From: Akebia trifoliata | Taxonomy: Eukaryota; Streptophyta; Magnoliopsida; Ranunculales; Lardizabalaceae | Length of the DNA stretch: 64,000 nt | Reading direction: 5' to 3' | Assembly: GCA_017979445.1 (NCBI GenBank) | Contig: CM030711.1 | Location: 2,294,001 to 2,358,000, forward strand | Shown here: positions 22,119-33,599 of the stretch, piece by piece | Layout: every line of letters begins with the position of its first letter | Position numbering within the stretch: the stretch's first letter is position 1 | Made by a program: the position numbers and the translations under genes | Notes under the pieces: generated by a model | Told to the model about the DNA's origin: nothing | What the model saw: the letters and a program-made list of their open reading frames with translations, nothing else | The model's database searches: none

Positions 22119-25100
22119 ATGAATTCTAGCTCGTCCAACTCTCAATCCATGGTAGAATCTACCCCTACAGATGTCTCAGGTAAGAAGGTACGGAAACCCT
22201 ATATCATTACTAAGTCAAGGGAGAGCTGGAGTGAAGAAGAGCACGATAAGTTCCTCGAAGCTTTGCAACTGTAATGTTTTTTTAATCTTTCCCAACTTTG
22301 TTTTTTTTAATAGTTGAATCTTGTTCTCAGACATGTTTCTCAAGTCAAGATATTTATAGGGTTTTGGAATTTTTATTTTTTTGTCTTTTCTCATGAATTT
22401 TCATTTCCATCTGTATTTCAATTTTTTTTTTTTTTAAAATTTATTTCAGGGAATTTTTTGGTTTTGATTTTCTGATTAATTGCTGTTGTTTAAGAACTTT
22501 GGTTGTTTAGTGGTTTAAAATTTAATTAAGAATCTTTTGAGTTTGACGTTGTTCCTCTTCTTCTACCCACATGGGCGCATCATCTATCATCTCTCAAGAA
22601 ACAATCAAGATGAATTTTACATCTCAATCATAAACGCGCAATTGACAATCAGATTTGTCAACAAATCAGTGGTGATATCGAAGGATCACAATCGATGTTT
22701 TTGTGATTGCGGGAGGTTATTGGAGTATTAACGTATGTATTGTATTAAGGTGTACGTAGACGCATCGAATCATGTTTGTTCATTAAGATTAAATCATGTG
22801 GTTAGGGTAGTTAGGTAACTACATAAAGATCTAGTTTATCCGGGTTATTCAATTTATAAAGAAATTTGTCGATAAAAAAAAGAAAAAGATTATTTATTAA
22901 ATTTAATTATATATATTTCAATTTATGCTGAGTTTGTTGGGCTGGATTGACTTGGCTGGTCCAAATCGGACTCCACACCTAATCAATCTCATGGTCACCA
23001 ATGCAAAATTTAAACTAATGATTTTGGAGAAAGATAAGTTTTTTTTTTTTTTGATATGGGGATGTCCGGACTTACGTCTGACTAGGGGGACCGGATGAGC
23101 CAGGGTCCCTCCCCCGGGCACGTGCAATGCCCTCACATCACATGCACCACGTAAGTGAGGGAGCGCCCTCGTGGGTTAATCAGCTCAGATGATTGACTAT
23201 GTCCAATTTGGCTGGTATATATTGCATTGGCCATTTTTATTTTTTTTCCATCCAATAATGGTGTATTTTTCTTCTTGTGTTTCTCTATGGATGCTTGGTT
23301 TTTGTTTTGTTTTTTCTCTTCTAATTGAAACTGGTCACTATTACTAATTTGGAGCCAACATGGTGTATTTCATACTTAATACTCAAAACCCAACCTAATG
23401 ATTTGCTTTCTTGCTAATTCAGGTTTGATCGTGACTGGAAGAAAATTGAGGACTTTGTTGGTTCAAAGACTGTAATACAGGTGCTTGTTAAATAATGGTG
23501 AAAGTATCTCCAACAAATTACTTTGTCTCAGTTTAAAAACAACGTATTCTATCCTAAAAGAATTATGCATTTATACTTGTGAAATATTGGGTGTTGTAAC
23601 CTCGAATGTCAATGAAATCTAGAAATAAGATCGTAATACGTAGAATCGTTCTGGGTTTTCCCAAGTTTCCTTGGTTTTTGTTTTGCAAAATTTATTCTTA
23701 AACTCTGTTTCATACATTTGGGTCCATAGATATTGTCTCTCCCATTTGGTTGATATTTGGGACATTTTATTTCTTCTTATAGACAACATTTTGTCTTTAA
23801 TATTTTTGTATGTTCGTAGGGAGTTTCATTCTATCCTCCCATCTGCAGATCCGGAGCCACGCCCAGAAATACTTTTTAAAGGTTCAAAAGAATGGCTCAG
23901 TAGCACACGTGCCGCCTCCTCGTCCCAAACGCAAAGCCGCTTATCCTTACCCACAAAAGGCTTCCAAAAATGGTATTATTTTTTATTTATTTTTCGGGGG
24001 GGGGGGGGGGGGGGGGTCTTAACTAAAAGGCCAAGAAGTTCTGGTGTAGGATTTGAATTTCAAGAGTTGATCTATTGATGTCCTGACTTGCTACTTTCTT
24101 GAATAATTCGCAGCTTTGGTTCCAACTCAAGCATCCATGACTTGCCCTTCTACCCTGCATTGCCTTGCACTCGGATATTCCCCATGGGACGACACTTCTA
24201 TACTTACAAATACCGAATTAAGCGGAAACTTACCCGTTCAAGATGACTATGCCAATGTTCATGAAGTTGAAGGTATGCATATGCTTTTAAAACTGTTCTT
24301 TGCTAATCTCGCACCTTTAATGTTCCTCTAGAATTTAGATGATTTTACTAAAAAAAGTCGTGATAATCTGACACCCCCCTACGCTCCCATCACAGAACTG
24401 TAGATCATGTGCCTTAAGATACAAAAGAAAAAGGTTTGTGGTTTTGCGTATCCCGAGGCAAATGATCTATGGTTCTGTGATGGGGCGTATGTCAGAGGGG
24501 GTGTCAGAAAATCATTAGTCTACTAAAAAATGTACATAGATACATGCTTTTAGAGGGAATTTTTCGTGTACTTAGTGTGCCTTAATGTCACTGATTCAGC
24601 TGATATTGAGTCAAATGGGGAAGTGAGGATTGGTAGTGGCAGCTTTAGTGGCAACGGAAGCTTGAGAAAAACATCACCAAATTGTGACATACCAAAGCAA
24701 GGTTCTACACCTCATGGTACTCTTCTCGCCGTGTGCAAACTTTTGTATCACAAATTGTCAAATCCTAAAACAAGAAATTGCATAATCAAATCTATAGCTT
24801 CCACAGCAATTATTCGCATATTAATCTGAGTGTTACTATACTTAGTTGTCGTCTTGTAATTTAGATTTTAGACTTCTTAATTATCTTATTTTCTTTCCTT
24901 ATTACATGGATTATCTAGGTCAGTGATCCACAAATGAAAGTTTATTGAAGCATTTAGCTGTTATAAGAAATATTAACTTGTCAGCTTTAAACAAATATGC
25001 TGTAATTGTGTCTCATCTTTGGAGGAGTTTAGTGGATAAATTGATAAATTTGTTTTCCCTTTTAATTATTTGGTCTTGTTAACGTGTTCCCTTAGGGCAC

Positions 25101-26353
25101 ACGTTAAAGTGCAATTAATACACTTTGAAAATTGGAATTTATACTGAAAATGCCCTTAAAATTTCTTTTTTTACCAAAATATCCTTGGATTCCAATTTCG
25201 ACAAGTTAACACAACCCTTAATTATTTGATTAAGTTATTAGAAATGATTTGAAATATTTATAAATAGGAAGCAATTCATTTTATTAACAAAATCTCCCCC
25301 AGTGCACGGTTCTTCCATCATATTTATTGCTCATATTACCTGTTTATCACGGATCATCTTTCCCTTGCTGCATCAAATTGGTTGGATGTTCTTCATTGTA
25401 TCTCTGTTTTGCAGGTATACCCGACTTTGCTGAAGTATATAACTTCATTGGAAGTGTCTTCGATCCAGACACTACAGGTCATGTGCAGAAGCTCAAGGAG
25501 ATGGATCCCATCAATTTTGAAACCGTGGGTTTTCTGAAACTTACTATGTTTTGCAAATGACTTATGTGCTATGTAGTTGTTGTATTGGTGTAAAAAAAGT
25601 AGCTAAAATTCCAGTTTATTAAAATTATCAAAGGTATTGAAGGTGTACTAGAAGAAAATTTGGCTATTTAGATTTAAAACTGCAAGCGAAAAATGACTTA
25701 ACATTTCTCATTATCTTTAGCCACGAAGCAAGATTTTAATGCCTTCGACACTATCGCAATTATCCTCATCTCATCACATGGAGGCTGTTATTGTTGTTGG
25801 TTTTTTTTTTACTGGTTGTCCATTGTCCATATAAATCTATTTGTTGACTTTTTTCAGGTGTTGTTATTGATGAGAAACCTCACCATCAATCTGTCTAGCC
25901 ATGATTTTGAGCCAATTGTAAGTACTTATTTCATTGTTATTTCTGTGTATCTTTCCGAGTGACAACTCTTCTATTGATGATGCATGAATTCTTGATTATA
26001 CAAGTTTCTTCTGTTTCCAATAATGCTTGTGGTTAGAAGTTCAACCTTCATAGCTTCTGATGTTGGCTTAGACTCAATAACCCATCGATGTTCTATTTAT
26101 TTTATTTTTGGCGCTGAGTTTAAAGGATTCACACAATTTAGTGGCTATATGACACATGCATTAATGGTTTCAATCTCCTATATCATTTGAGATTTCATGA
26201 CACTTGCATATAACACTTGCACTCCATTCTTATGGGACATTGGCTAATTGATTATGTTATCTGTTGGTACAGGGAAATGGACTGTCATCAGATGACGTGA
26301 ATCCGGAAACAGTAAGAAATCCTTTAGGAGCTTATGCCACAAATCAGAAGTAG
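22119..26353 (+). CDS. RVE8: REVEILLE8-like LHY/CCA1-like MYB transcription factor, eight exons
   Basis: Nuclear single-repeat MYB of the LCL clade (RVE4/6/8); in Arabidopsis these activate evening-element clock genes. Exons: 22119-22270, 23423-23480, 23849-23972, 24114-24272, 24600-24716, 25415-25524, 25858-25917, 26273-26353. All junctions are GT-AG and keep frame, giving 286 residues (family about 290-300). The MYB repeat spans about residues 34-84 ([12 protein letters not shown] ... [16 protein letters not shown]) with the SHAQKYF signature at 73-79. [20 protein letters not shown] follows. The LCL domain begins near 204 ([40 protein letters not shown]). The last exon is in a tandem duplication (separate entry). 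Intron 3 has a 21-G run close to its donor, and intron 4 holds a foldback transposon. RVE6 or RVE4 cannot be excluded as the nearest orthologue. Confidence 0.93.
23996..24016 (+). repeat. 21-base G homopolymer in RVE8-like intron 3
   Basis: An uninterrupted run of 21 G starts 23 bases downstream of the intron 3 donor (GT at 23973). Long G runs near donors can form G-quadruplexes and bind splicing proteins. Homopolymers are also assembly-error hotspots, so the exact length is uncertain. Confidence 0.8.
24352..24520. repeat. Family-1 foldback element in RVE8-like intron 4
   Basis: The left end agtcgtgataatctgacacc pairs with the right end gtgtcagaaaatcatta. Inner arms cacagaactgtagatcatgt and aatgatctatggttctgtga pair as well. 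The core gtatcccgaggcaaatga is the best-preserved family-1 core in the window. It lies wholly within intron 4 (24273-24599). Confidence 0.85.
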
Positions 26354-26597
26354 GACCTCATATACCATTTAGTGGCTATATGACACATGCATTAATGGTT
26401 TCAATGTCCTATATCATTTGAGATTTCATGACACTTGCATATAACACTTGCACTCCATTCTTATGGGACATTGGCTAATTGATTATGTTATCTGTTGGTA
26501 CAGGGAAATGGACTATCATTAGATGACGTGAATCCGGAAACAGTAAGAATTCCTTTAGCAGCTTATGCCACAAATCAGAAGTAGGACCTCATATACC
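26136..26597 (+). repeat. 231-bp tandem duplication of the terminal exon of the RVE8-like gene
   Basis: Copy 1 (26136-26366) and copy 2 (26367-26597) are adjacent and differ at only about five positions by eye. Each carries the intron 7 branch/acceptor region, the whole last exon and its TAG. The second exon is 26504-26584 and encodes [14 protein letters not shown] followed by a 13-residue tail ending TNQK. Both acceptors read ggtacag then GGAAATGG, and both exons are in phase 0. Either can serve as the last exon and gives nearly the same C-terminus. Confidence 0.92.
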
Positions 26598-28410
26598 GTG
26601 TTGAACGACTGAGTGATGATAACTTGCTGGCTTGTATGTGTTATCTTTTAACATCTCTCCTTTAGTTCTTCACACTGAACAATAAGGTCTTATGTGGAAC
26701 AAACTCATTTAAGTTAGTTGAAAGACATGGATGGATGGGGTTAGGGGTGTTTGTATATGGATCGCCTTTTCCTACTTGGTTGCTTTCACTGCACATTTTG
26801 AAATGCATTTTTTTATAGAAAGAAACAGACATTGACATAACCCTTAACCAACACATTTAACAGCACTTAAGTGTTAATGATGCAGAAAATTAACGACTTT
26901 TCTCTTAGTGCCCTGAAACATCATCACGCCTGTTGCGGTTCAGTCTTATGAAGGTTTTCACTCTGATACCCTTCCTTTTGGGGCCTTGGCCCGAAGTAGT
27001 TTTTTCCTCATGTTTACCCATTCGCAAGGTCACTCCTTCCGTGACTTGAACTTAAGACATCGTGTTGGTTTTGATACTATTTGGTGTAAACCTAATTAAT
27101 ACGCCAAAAGCACCTAGGCGTGGAAAGTTAAGCCCTTAACACATGGTAAGCAAATCCAAACGTGAAATAATAGACCAACACCGGAGTAGAAGGAATTTTT
27201 GGTTTTCAGTGACCCATAACTATCTAAAACACATGCATTCTAAGAGAACATTATGCTGAACTGGATTTGAGTTTTGTGTTTCCAAGAAGTAGGGCTGCCA
27301 ATGGATTGAAATAGACACAAAATCCAATTCAATAACATCGGATCTAGATTGAGGATTAGTTGTGATAAGGATCCCATACTAATGATCAAATTTGATAACC
27401 TATAAGATCGGTTCTGTGTTAACCATGCCTTGATCCAATAGAGGCCCCAATGGGATAAAATGTGAGAAATTATGTAAATTGTATTATATATTTTGATTAA
27501 AACTTTTATCTTGCATATCAAATCATATTTGATCCAACCTGGATCCAGATTTGGTCATAATATTGAGATTTAATAAGCGCCCATATCAACGAGAGTCCAA
27601 TTCGATTCTTATTTATTTTTCCCAGATTGATCCAATCTGGGAAAAACTTTGCTCCCCAGGACTAGAGATCAAACTGCAGTCTCCAAAGACCATGATTCAT
27701 CAATTAGTTTTTGTAGTTTTTCGTTTGTGAGTCGACGATGGGCCAAAAACTCTTTGTAGAGCGTCTCTCAAATTAACTAAATTTGGATTCTCCAATTATG
27801 TTAAGCCGAAGGTCAATTTGATTTAATTTGGATAAATCCAGGGAAATGTTTCAAAAAATAAAATGGAAAATTTTCGAAGACCATAAAAATGATGTTTTTA
27901 ACCTCCCTAAAGCCCTATCTTCTTGTTCATATTTGAAGGTTTAGGAAAGATGGAACCTTGAGGTCGTGGGGGGTTGATTTAGGGGAGATAAATCACCGAT
28001 AAATTTATAGACTTAATCCGATCCCTTATCCATAGAATTTTTCCAATTAAAAAAAAGATTCGTCGACGGTTTAGTGACGGTGATCCTAATGGCAACCCTT
28101 AAAAAACTGACAGCTTAATTGGTTAATAGAACAGAAGAAGCCATCACAGAAATTCCTTCTCAGGTTAAATCATTGTAAAACACTTGAAATAATAATAGAA
28201 TTTAGACTGCTATAATCCAAATAATACACCTCATCTCCAAAATTCCGACTCAATGGCTTCCCTCACTAAGCCGGTAGCCAGATTTAAGGCCTTCATTTCT
28301 GAAAAAAGTAATTTTTCATTTTCTTTTGTCGAATTTTCTATTGACGTAAATCTCAAACTTACAAAGAATGACAAATCCACCGTAAAAATTCGGTACAATC
28401 TTATAACAAC
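26598..28410. other. Intergenic DNA between converging genes
   Basis: No gene is supported. This lies between the 3' ends of the RVE8-like gene (plus) and the adenylate kinase gene (minus). About 27290-27650 holds a gctgccaatggattg ... gatccaacctggatcc repeat resembling the other hAT-like relics. The remainder is AT-rich without recognised structure. Confidence 0.5.
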
Positions 28411-29109
28411 TCATGCCACTGCAGACTGCTTGTCATAATGGTCGTCGAGATTCAGAGCTTGTAGCAGCTTCGGCCACGATTCTGGGATTCCTCCTGGCAA
28501 ATCAAACTCCAATAACTTGCCTCTGCTGCAGTAGAACTCCTCAACTGGTTGGCTCTGTTGGAACAAAACAAAAATACTTGGAACTTAAACTAACAAAACT
28601 AACGAAGATATGATTAAAACTGCTTGAGATGATGGAGCATTACCATTTCATTGTATATTCGGAGACGTTCTTTTACTATTGCATCTGTATCATCTGATCG
28701 AGTAATGAGCTTCAACTCACAATTTGGAGGGGGAGGAAGTGGAGCCATGTATATTCCTGGTCCCCCATTCTCATCCTTGATGTTAATAGAAGCAACATTG
28801 AAATTCCCTCCACATTGGCTACAAATTCTTCTTCCAAGGCATTTCTCAAGTATTATATCTTCCCGGAGCTTTAAATTTATCACCAAGTCGATATTTGTAA
28901 CATCCTCCAATATTTCCTTAAAAAGAAAGAACAAACAAAATGCAGCATAAGAGGTCTGCCGAATAACAATAGAACACAATAATACAAAGCTACGGGGTTA
29001 GGATGCCAAGACTAAAATTATGACATTATAGCAGTCCCTCTAATGGAATAGAGAACAAGATTTCCAGGCCTCGATCAGACCAGATTAGAGGAAACATCAA
29101 ATCAATATG

Positions 29110-29210
29110 TATATACCCCCCTCTCCCTTATCATAAACATGTGCAATTGTGTATCCTGAGGGAAAAATCTACAATTCTTGCACATGCCGCATCAGTGAGT
29201 TTTTGAGTTA
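29110..29210. repeat. Partial family-1 foldback in adenylate kinase intron 2
   Basis: It has the core tgtgtatcctgagggaaaaa, then tctacaattcttgcacatgc, cgcatcagtgag, and a left arm cataaacatgtgcaattgtg. The arms are short and diverged compared with the full-length elements. It lies in the intron between exons 2 and 3. Confidence 0.6.
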
Positions 29211-29946
29211 TTCTGTCAGATTATGTTAGAAAATCAGGCACTCAATGACAATGTATCTGGTATTTAAGATCATTAGATTTTTGGCCTGAGAGTTCTTCTA
29301 GTGGGACGAATCAAATGGTGAACTCTAACCACGTTGCATATGTTACATGTCAGGCAATAAGACATGTTTAGCATGGATCATTTCAATAACTTTATTTGAT
29401 ATATTCCTTCAAGATCGATAGATTAAGCCAAACTTAAATTTTAACATGCCTACCCTTTGTCGCAAAAGGTGCTCACCGCTTGTGTTATTGTCCGAGGGAA
29501 ACCATCAAAGAATAAATCCCTATTCACCATTAGCTTCCCCAGCTTCAAGTTGCTTAGACAACAAACGAAAAATAATATCATCCGACAACAGTTTCCCTTG
29601 GTTTACAATCTCCGCAAGCCGCAAAAGACAATAAAGAAAATAAACAAAGCATGAAAGAAAATAACATTAAATGGAAGCACAGTAGGTTGGTCAAAGGCTC
29701 AAAGCACCAGTTTCATACTTTCTTACGTTGCTTGCCCAGTTTTTGAATCTTAAAATTTTGTAATCCACTCATTAGACAGAATGAAGCACTCAATCCTTCA
29801 TAAAATCTCGACTTTTGTAGGGTAGAGAACTAACTATGTAGTTTAGTCTCTCATACAATGATTTTTGTCCATGAAAGGGGTATCAAAATATATGGCACGA
29901 GTCGGTCACACTAAAGAACTGTTTTAGGTTAAAAATAAACACAATT

Positions 29947-30040
29947 AGGCTTAGACCCATAGTTCAGTTGGTTTGACACATTGCAAAGCCACTTTGAGGT
30001 CGTGGGTTGAAGTCCAGCTTACCCATCCAAAAAAAAAATC
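29947..30040 (+). mobile_element. tRNA-derived SINE relic
   Basis: It reads ggcttagacccatagttcag, then ttggtttgacacat, a B-box-like gaggtcgtgggttgaagtcc, agcttacccat and a poly-A tract. It is the plus-strand sister of the copy at 3875-3962. It sits in intron 1 of the adenylate kinase gene, antisense to it. Confidence 0.7.
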
Positions 30041-30333
30041 AACCCAATTGAGATTATTATATTCTTATCTACTACATTCATGAGATGAAAATTGGAAGGG
30101 AAAAGAAAAAGAGTGGTGAATGGAGAGGTTTAAAAAAGCCTGTACATAGGATAGTTGCAATCATCCAGACAAGTTGATTCTTGATCTAAGATCTGACCTA
30201 AATGCGACCATTGAATGGTGGATCTCAAGCCCCCAGGCATGTGTGGTAAATGCTGAAATTTCACTTGTTTATTCCATAGTGTTTATATATACTCCATTCT
30301 TTGAATATCCAATATAGTCCTCATTTTCCTAGG

Positions 30334-30515
30334 CTCCCTCTGACATATAATCCCTGACGTGGCATGTGCTAGAACCATAGTTTCCTCGGGATACACAACT
30401 GCACATCTTCATAAATATTACAGTTTTATATCCCGAGGAAAAATCTATGATTCTTGCACATGCCACGGCAAGAAACGTATGTCAAAGGGGGGTGTCAGAA
30501 AATCATTATTTTATC
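30334..30515. repeat. Family-1 foldback in adenylate kinase intron 1
   Basis: Left arm ctgacgtggcatgtgctaga, accatag, tttcctcgggatacac. Right arm tatcccgaggaaaaatctat, gattcttgcacatgccac, then tatgtcaaaggggggtgtca. The arms pair over about 65 bases, and both the GCCACGTCA-type and the ggggtgtcag-type outer modules are present. Confidence 0.85.
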
Positions 30516-31797
30516 CAATATCCTTCAAAGGGATGCATTTCTTGTTATAGATTGCCACTTATTGCTAAGGAAAGGGAAAAATTGTTGTTCCTCGATTTCG
30601 CGACAGGAAATTCAAGGGTATCAAGAACCACAATCTTTATGCTAATCCAATAAATGTATGATATAGCCTAACAAAAAAAATAAATTATTAACCGTATTAT
30701 TGGCCTTAATAAATGTTGTTAATGTTCACGTGCTATTTTAGTATTTTACCCACTTATTTTATCTTTTTTTTATAAGATAAAAATGCACCCATCTAAACGT
30801 TCACACACTCTTAAGCATGGACCCATTTTTTCACAAGGATATATTTTTGATAACCAGGTATCCTTGTAACCTTTTTTTTCCAGTAAATGTTTCATAAAGG
30901 GCAGCATTATTTCATTAAACATTAATTTGCATATTCCTTTTAACTTATTTCAATTGACTTTCTCATAGTTTGTGACTTATTCAATCTACTCCTACATTTT
31001 CTAGAATGTGTTTATTTCTAATTTTATGATTTAAGATACGCATTTTAGATATAATATACTACTCTTTAATTTAAAACTCGTTTTGATGTCTCGTCTCGTC
31101 TCGTCCATGAGCGAGACCAAGTTGCCTCGGAAGAGTTTTCCGATACGTTTGAGTCTCGTTCAACAATGAGAAAAAAAGAACTCTGGTATTAAATCTAGTC
31201 CGATACCGAGACATCTCGAACGAGATTTAAAACCATGTTTACGCATGAATTGGTGTGGCAATAGCAGGTCTAAAAAAAAACATGGATGGAGACAGTGAAA
31301 GCAGAGGATATTTCGCACGAATTAAAACAAAATTTTAAATTCTTCATTTTTAGCACAGATCGTTAGAACACATACACACAAATTTCGATGTCCAGAATCT
31401 GATTGTGCCGTTCGATCTATGCGGTCAGATCTCATTGTTAATGCAATAAATCCCAAATAATTAAAAAAAAATATACGAAATTTAACAAAAAAGTGATAAT
31501 TGAATCCTAGCAAACCTGTTGAGAGAGGGGACTAGAGGAGGAGAGATCCTCTCGAACGATATCACCAGAAGAGATGTGAGGGACACCAAGGAGATTAGAG
31601 AGACGGCTGGCGTAGGTTCCTTTGCCTACGCCAGGGCAACCCAAGAAAACCCATTGGACGTTTCTGTCCTTAATATCTGAACGAAGTTGAAGGGTACTTT
31701 CGGAAATTACAGCTGAAGATAATCTTCTCATTAGAGTAATAGACATGCAAGACAACGAAAATCCTCTTTCTCTTACCAGGCGGTTCAAGGCCGACAT

Positions 31798-32226
31798 GGA
31801 AAGAAGAAATCGAGTTGCAGAAGAGAGAGAGAGTCAGAGAAATGAAATGTGGATCGACCCAATTATAGGACCCTTGATGGCTGGGTGAGATGATCACCGA
31901 ATCAGTTCAAGATTTGCATGAAACACATGTATTTGGAATTTGGAATTGTATGACCTACGTAACCATGCAATCAAATATGCCATATGCCACCCTGCACAGA
32001 ATGAGAGATCTCTAGATAAACCCCCTTAGAAAAATTGTACACAAGTAGATACAAAGAAACAAAAAATTACACACAAATGTCTCTTGTGACTGAGTTTCAG
32101 TTTCACATGCAAATGTCTGTTTTTGGGGATAAAGCTTTTAGTTTCAGTTGTGCTGTTGTTGTTTCAGAAGTTATTTTCCTTCATGTTTGTATTGCCTGGA
32201 TTCTTCAAATCTGTGTTTGTCTGCCT
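31798..32226. other. Spacer between adenylate kinase and Tudor-like gene
   Basis: This 429-base spacer lies between two minus-strand genes and should hold the 3' end of the Tudor-like gene and the promoter and leader of the adenylate kinase gene. An AG/CT-rich leader (gagagagagagtcagagaaa on the plus strand, near 31825) fits a 5' untranslated region on the minus strand. Confidence 0.4.
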
Positions 32227-32736
32227 TCAGCTTTTAAACTCACTCATTGAAGCTCCTTGGATTCCCTCCATTGACTTCCTTTTAGTCCCGAGACCAGGGC
32301 GTTTTATTAACTTAGTTCTTGCCGTCCTATGTGGGGATCTCTCACTTTTCTTGAGGATCTTCAAAGCCAGTGTCTTCAGTGGAGCAGTAATGTCCAATGG
32401 CAGAAGAATCTCCTCCAACTCATGCCACTCAAGATCTTCAGAGTCACCATCTTCATACACCACCCGATACCAACCCAATTCCCCATCAAACTTCACCACT
32501 GTGCCAGAATAATACTGCTCCCCAAACAACTTCCGAACTTCTCTGCCTTCCAACCACTTACCAAAACCAGGATGTCTTTTTGGTTCAATATCACTTGGAT
32601 TGTCGAAATGAGGGAGAGAAGAGTCGCTTGGAGCCACATTTGGCACCCCATTAATGACAATAGCGGGCTCTCCAGGTATCTCGTAAATGCTCGCCAATAT
32701 GGTTCCCGAATCTGGCTCACCGCAAGTTCTTTCCAT
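32227..32736 (-). CDS. Small Tudor-like domain protein
   Basis: A single-exon frame of 169 residues starting at the ATG at 32736. The recognisable part is a Tudor/PTM-like barrel at about residues 67-112: VRKLFGEQYYSGTVVKFD, WYRVVYEDGDSEDLEW, HELEEILLPLD. Aromatic and acidic residues sit where such domains contact methylated or basic tails. The C-terminal third is basic (KKSER, RTARTKLIKR, GTKRKS), consistent with nuclear location. I recognise the barrel pattern but not a named family member. Function as a chromatin or histone-tail reader is inference from the fold. It lies about 430 bases upstream of the adenylate kinase gene on the same strand. An upstream non-coding or short coding exon cannot be excluded. 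Confidence 0.7.
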   Translation of the reverse strand: MERTCGEPDSGTILASIYEIPGEPAIVINGVPNVAPSDSSLPHFDNPSDIEPKRHPGFGKWLEGREVRKLFGEQYYSGTVVKFDGELGWYRVVYEDGDSEDLEWHELEEILLPLDITAPLKTLALKILKKSERSPHRTARTKLIKRPGLGTKRKSMEGIQGASMSEFKS

Positions 32737-33599
32737 TTATAAAAGCAAAGTTCTTCAAATGGTGATCCTTCTTGATAAGCTCGACATGAGAATGAACATG
32801 CTATATAATAACAGGATTAAAGATCAATTACTAAATGGAAATAAAGGTTCCTCACAAAGAAATAAACATGAAGATAAAACATGCAAATATTTGACCAGGT
32901 TATAGCATGGTAAAGAATGTAACATGGACATGGCTAATTGAACTTTCAAACAGAGTATATAAGTGGTATTTCTAGATGAAAGATAAAACAATATGTTATG
33001 TGTATGCCTTGTATTCTGTTGGGAAAAGGGATTGTACATTAAGGGTTCAACTTGGTTCAGTTTGGGGCCAAATTGAAACCGAACCGAACCGACCTAGGTC
33101 GGTTCCACTAAACAAGAACCAGAACTGGACCGAATTGCCCAGAAACCAAACCGAACTAACGTCGGTTTGGTTTGATGCAGGAGCGGAGCTCGAAGGAAGC
33201 AGTGGGGGGCACTTGCCCCACAAACTTTGAGATACACCTTATTTTCAACTAATTACATACCCTTATTTGCTCTCCCCGTTCCCCCCAATCTCCCTCCCCA
33301 TTTGCCCCCCTCGCCTCCCTCTAATTTTTGAAGATGAAATTGCCTCTTGACTGGGCCTTCTCTCATAGACTAATTGGAAATGACCTAAATATCCTTTTCT
33401 TTAACTTCTAACAAAAATCTCTGAATTTTTCCCCAAAATCATCTTCAAGCTCTTCAATGTACCATTAACTATCTTTGCCCCCACTGCAAAAAAAAAATCC
33501 TGGTTCTAAGGGTTGCCAATATCCTATAAACTTGCTTGGAAGTAACAAACATTTTAATGGAAAAAAAAAAAAAAAACATGAAACATTTCATATAATAAA
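32737..33599. other. Intergenic DNA, repeat relics
   Basis: No gene is supported. About 33045-33180 is rich in aaccgaacc/ggtcggttc motifs. Near 33178 caggagcggagctcg with ggggggcacttgcccc resembles ends also seen near 38910-38990 and 39368-39620, suggesting a short hAT-like family with cagggcggagc-type ends. A diverged family-3 stretch follows to about 33480. Confidence 0.45.

Larger units (their letters stand above)
28411..31797 (-). pseudogene. Mitochondrial-type adenylate kinase, disrupted in exon 2
   Basis: Adenylate kinase interconverts ATP, AMP and ADP. Exon 1 (31797-31516, 94 codons) has a possible N-terminal targeting stretch and the P-loop [13 protein letters not shown]. Exon 3 (28916-28644, 91 codons) has the LVINLKLRED and CLGRRICSQCGGNFN lid region. 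Exon 4 (28554-28411, 47 codons plus TGA) ends the protein with FDLPGGIPESWPKLL. These three are open, in phase 0 and have good splice sites. Exon 2 should be 29618-29477, encoding LAEIVNQGKLLSDD to DGFPRTITQA (donor GTGAGC). It shows three defects: its acceptor reads CGG instead of CAG (29621-29619); an in-frame TAG stands where the family has Ser after GE; and one extra T before GATGGT shifts the frame. Repaired, the protein would be about 279 residues, the usual length. Skipping exon 2 keeps frame but removes the nucleotide-monophosphate-binding segment. I call it a pseudogene; a transcribed exon-skipped form is possible. Confidence 0.85.
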
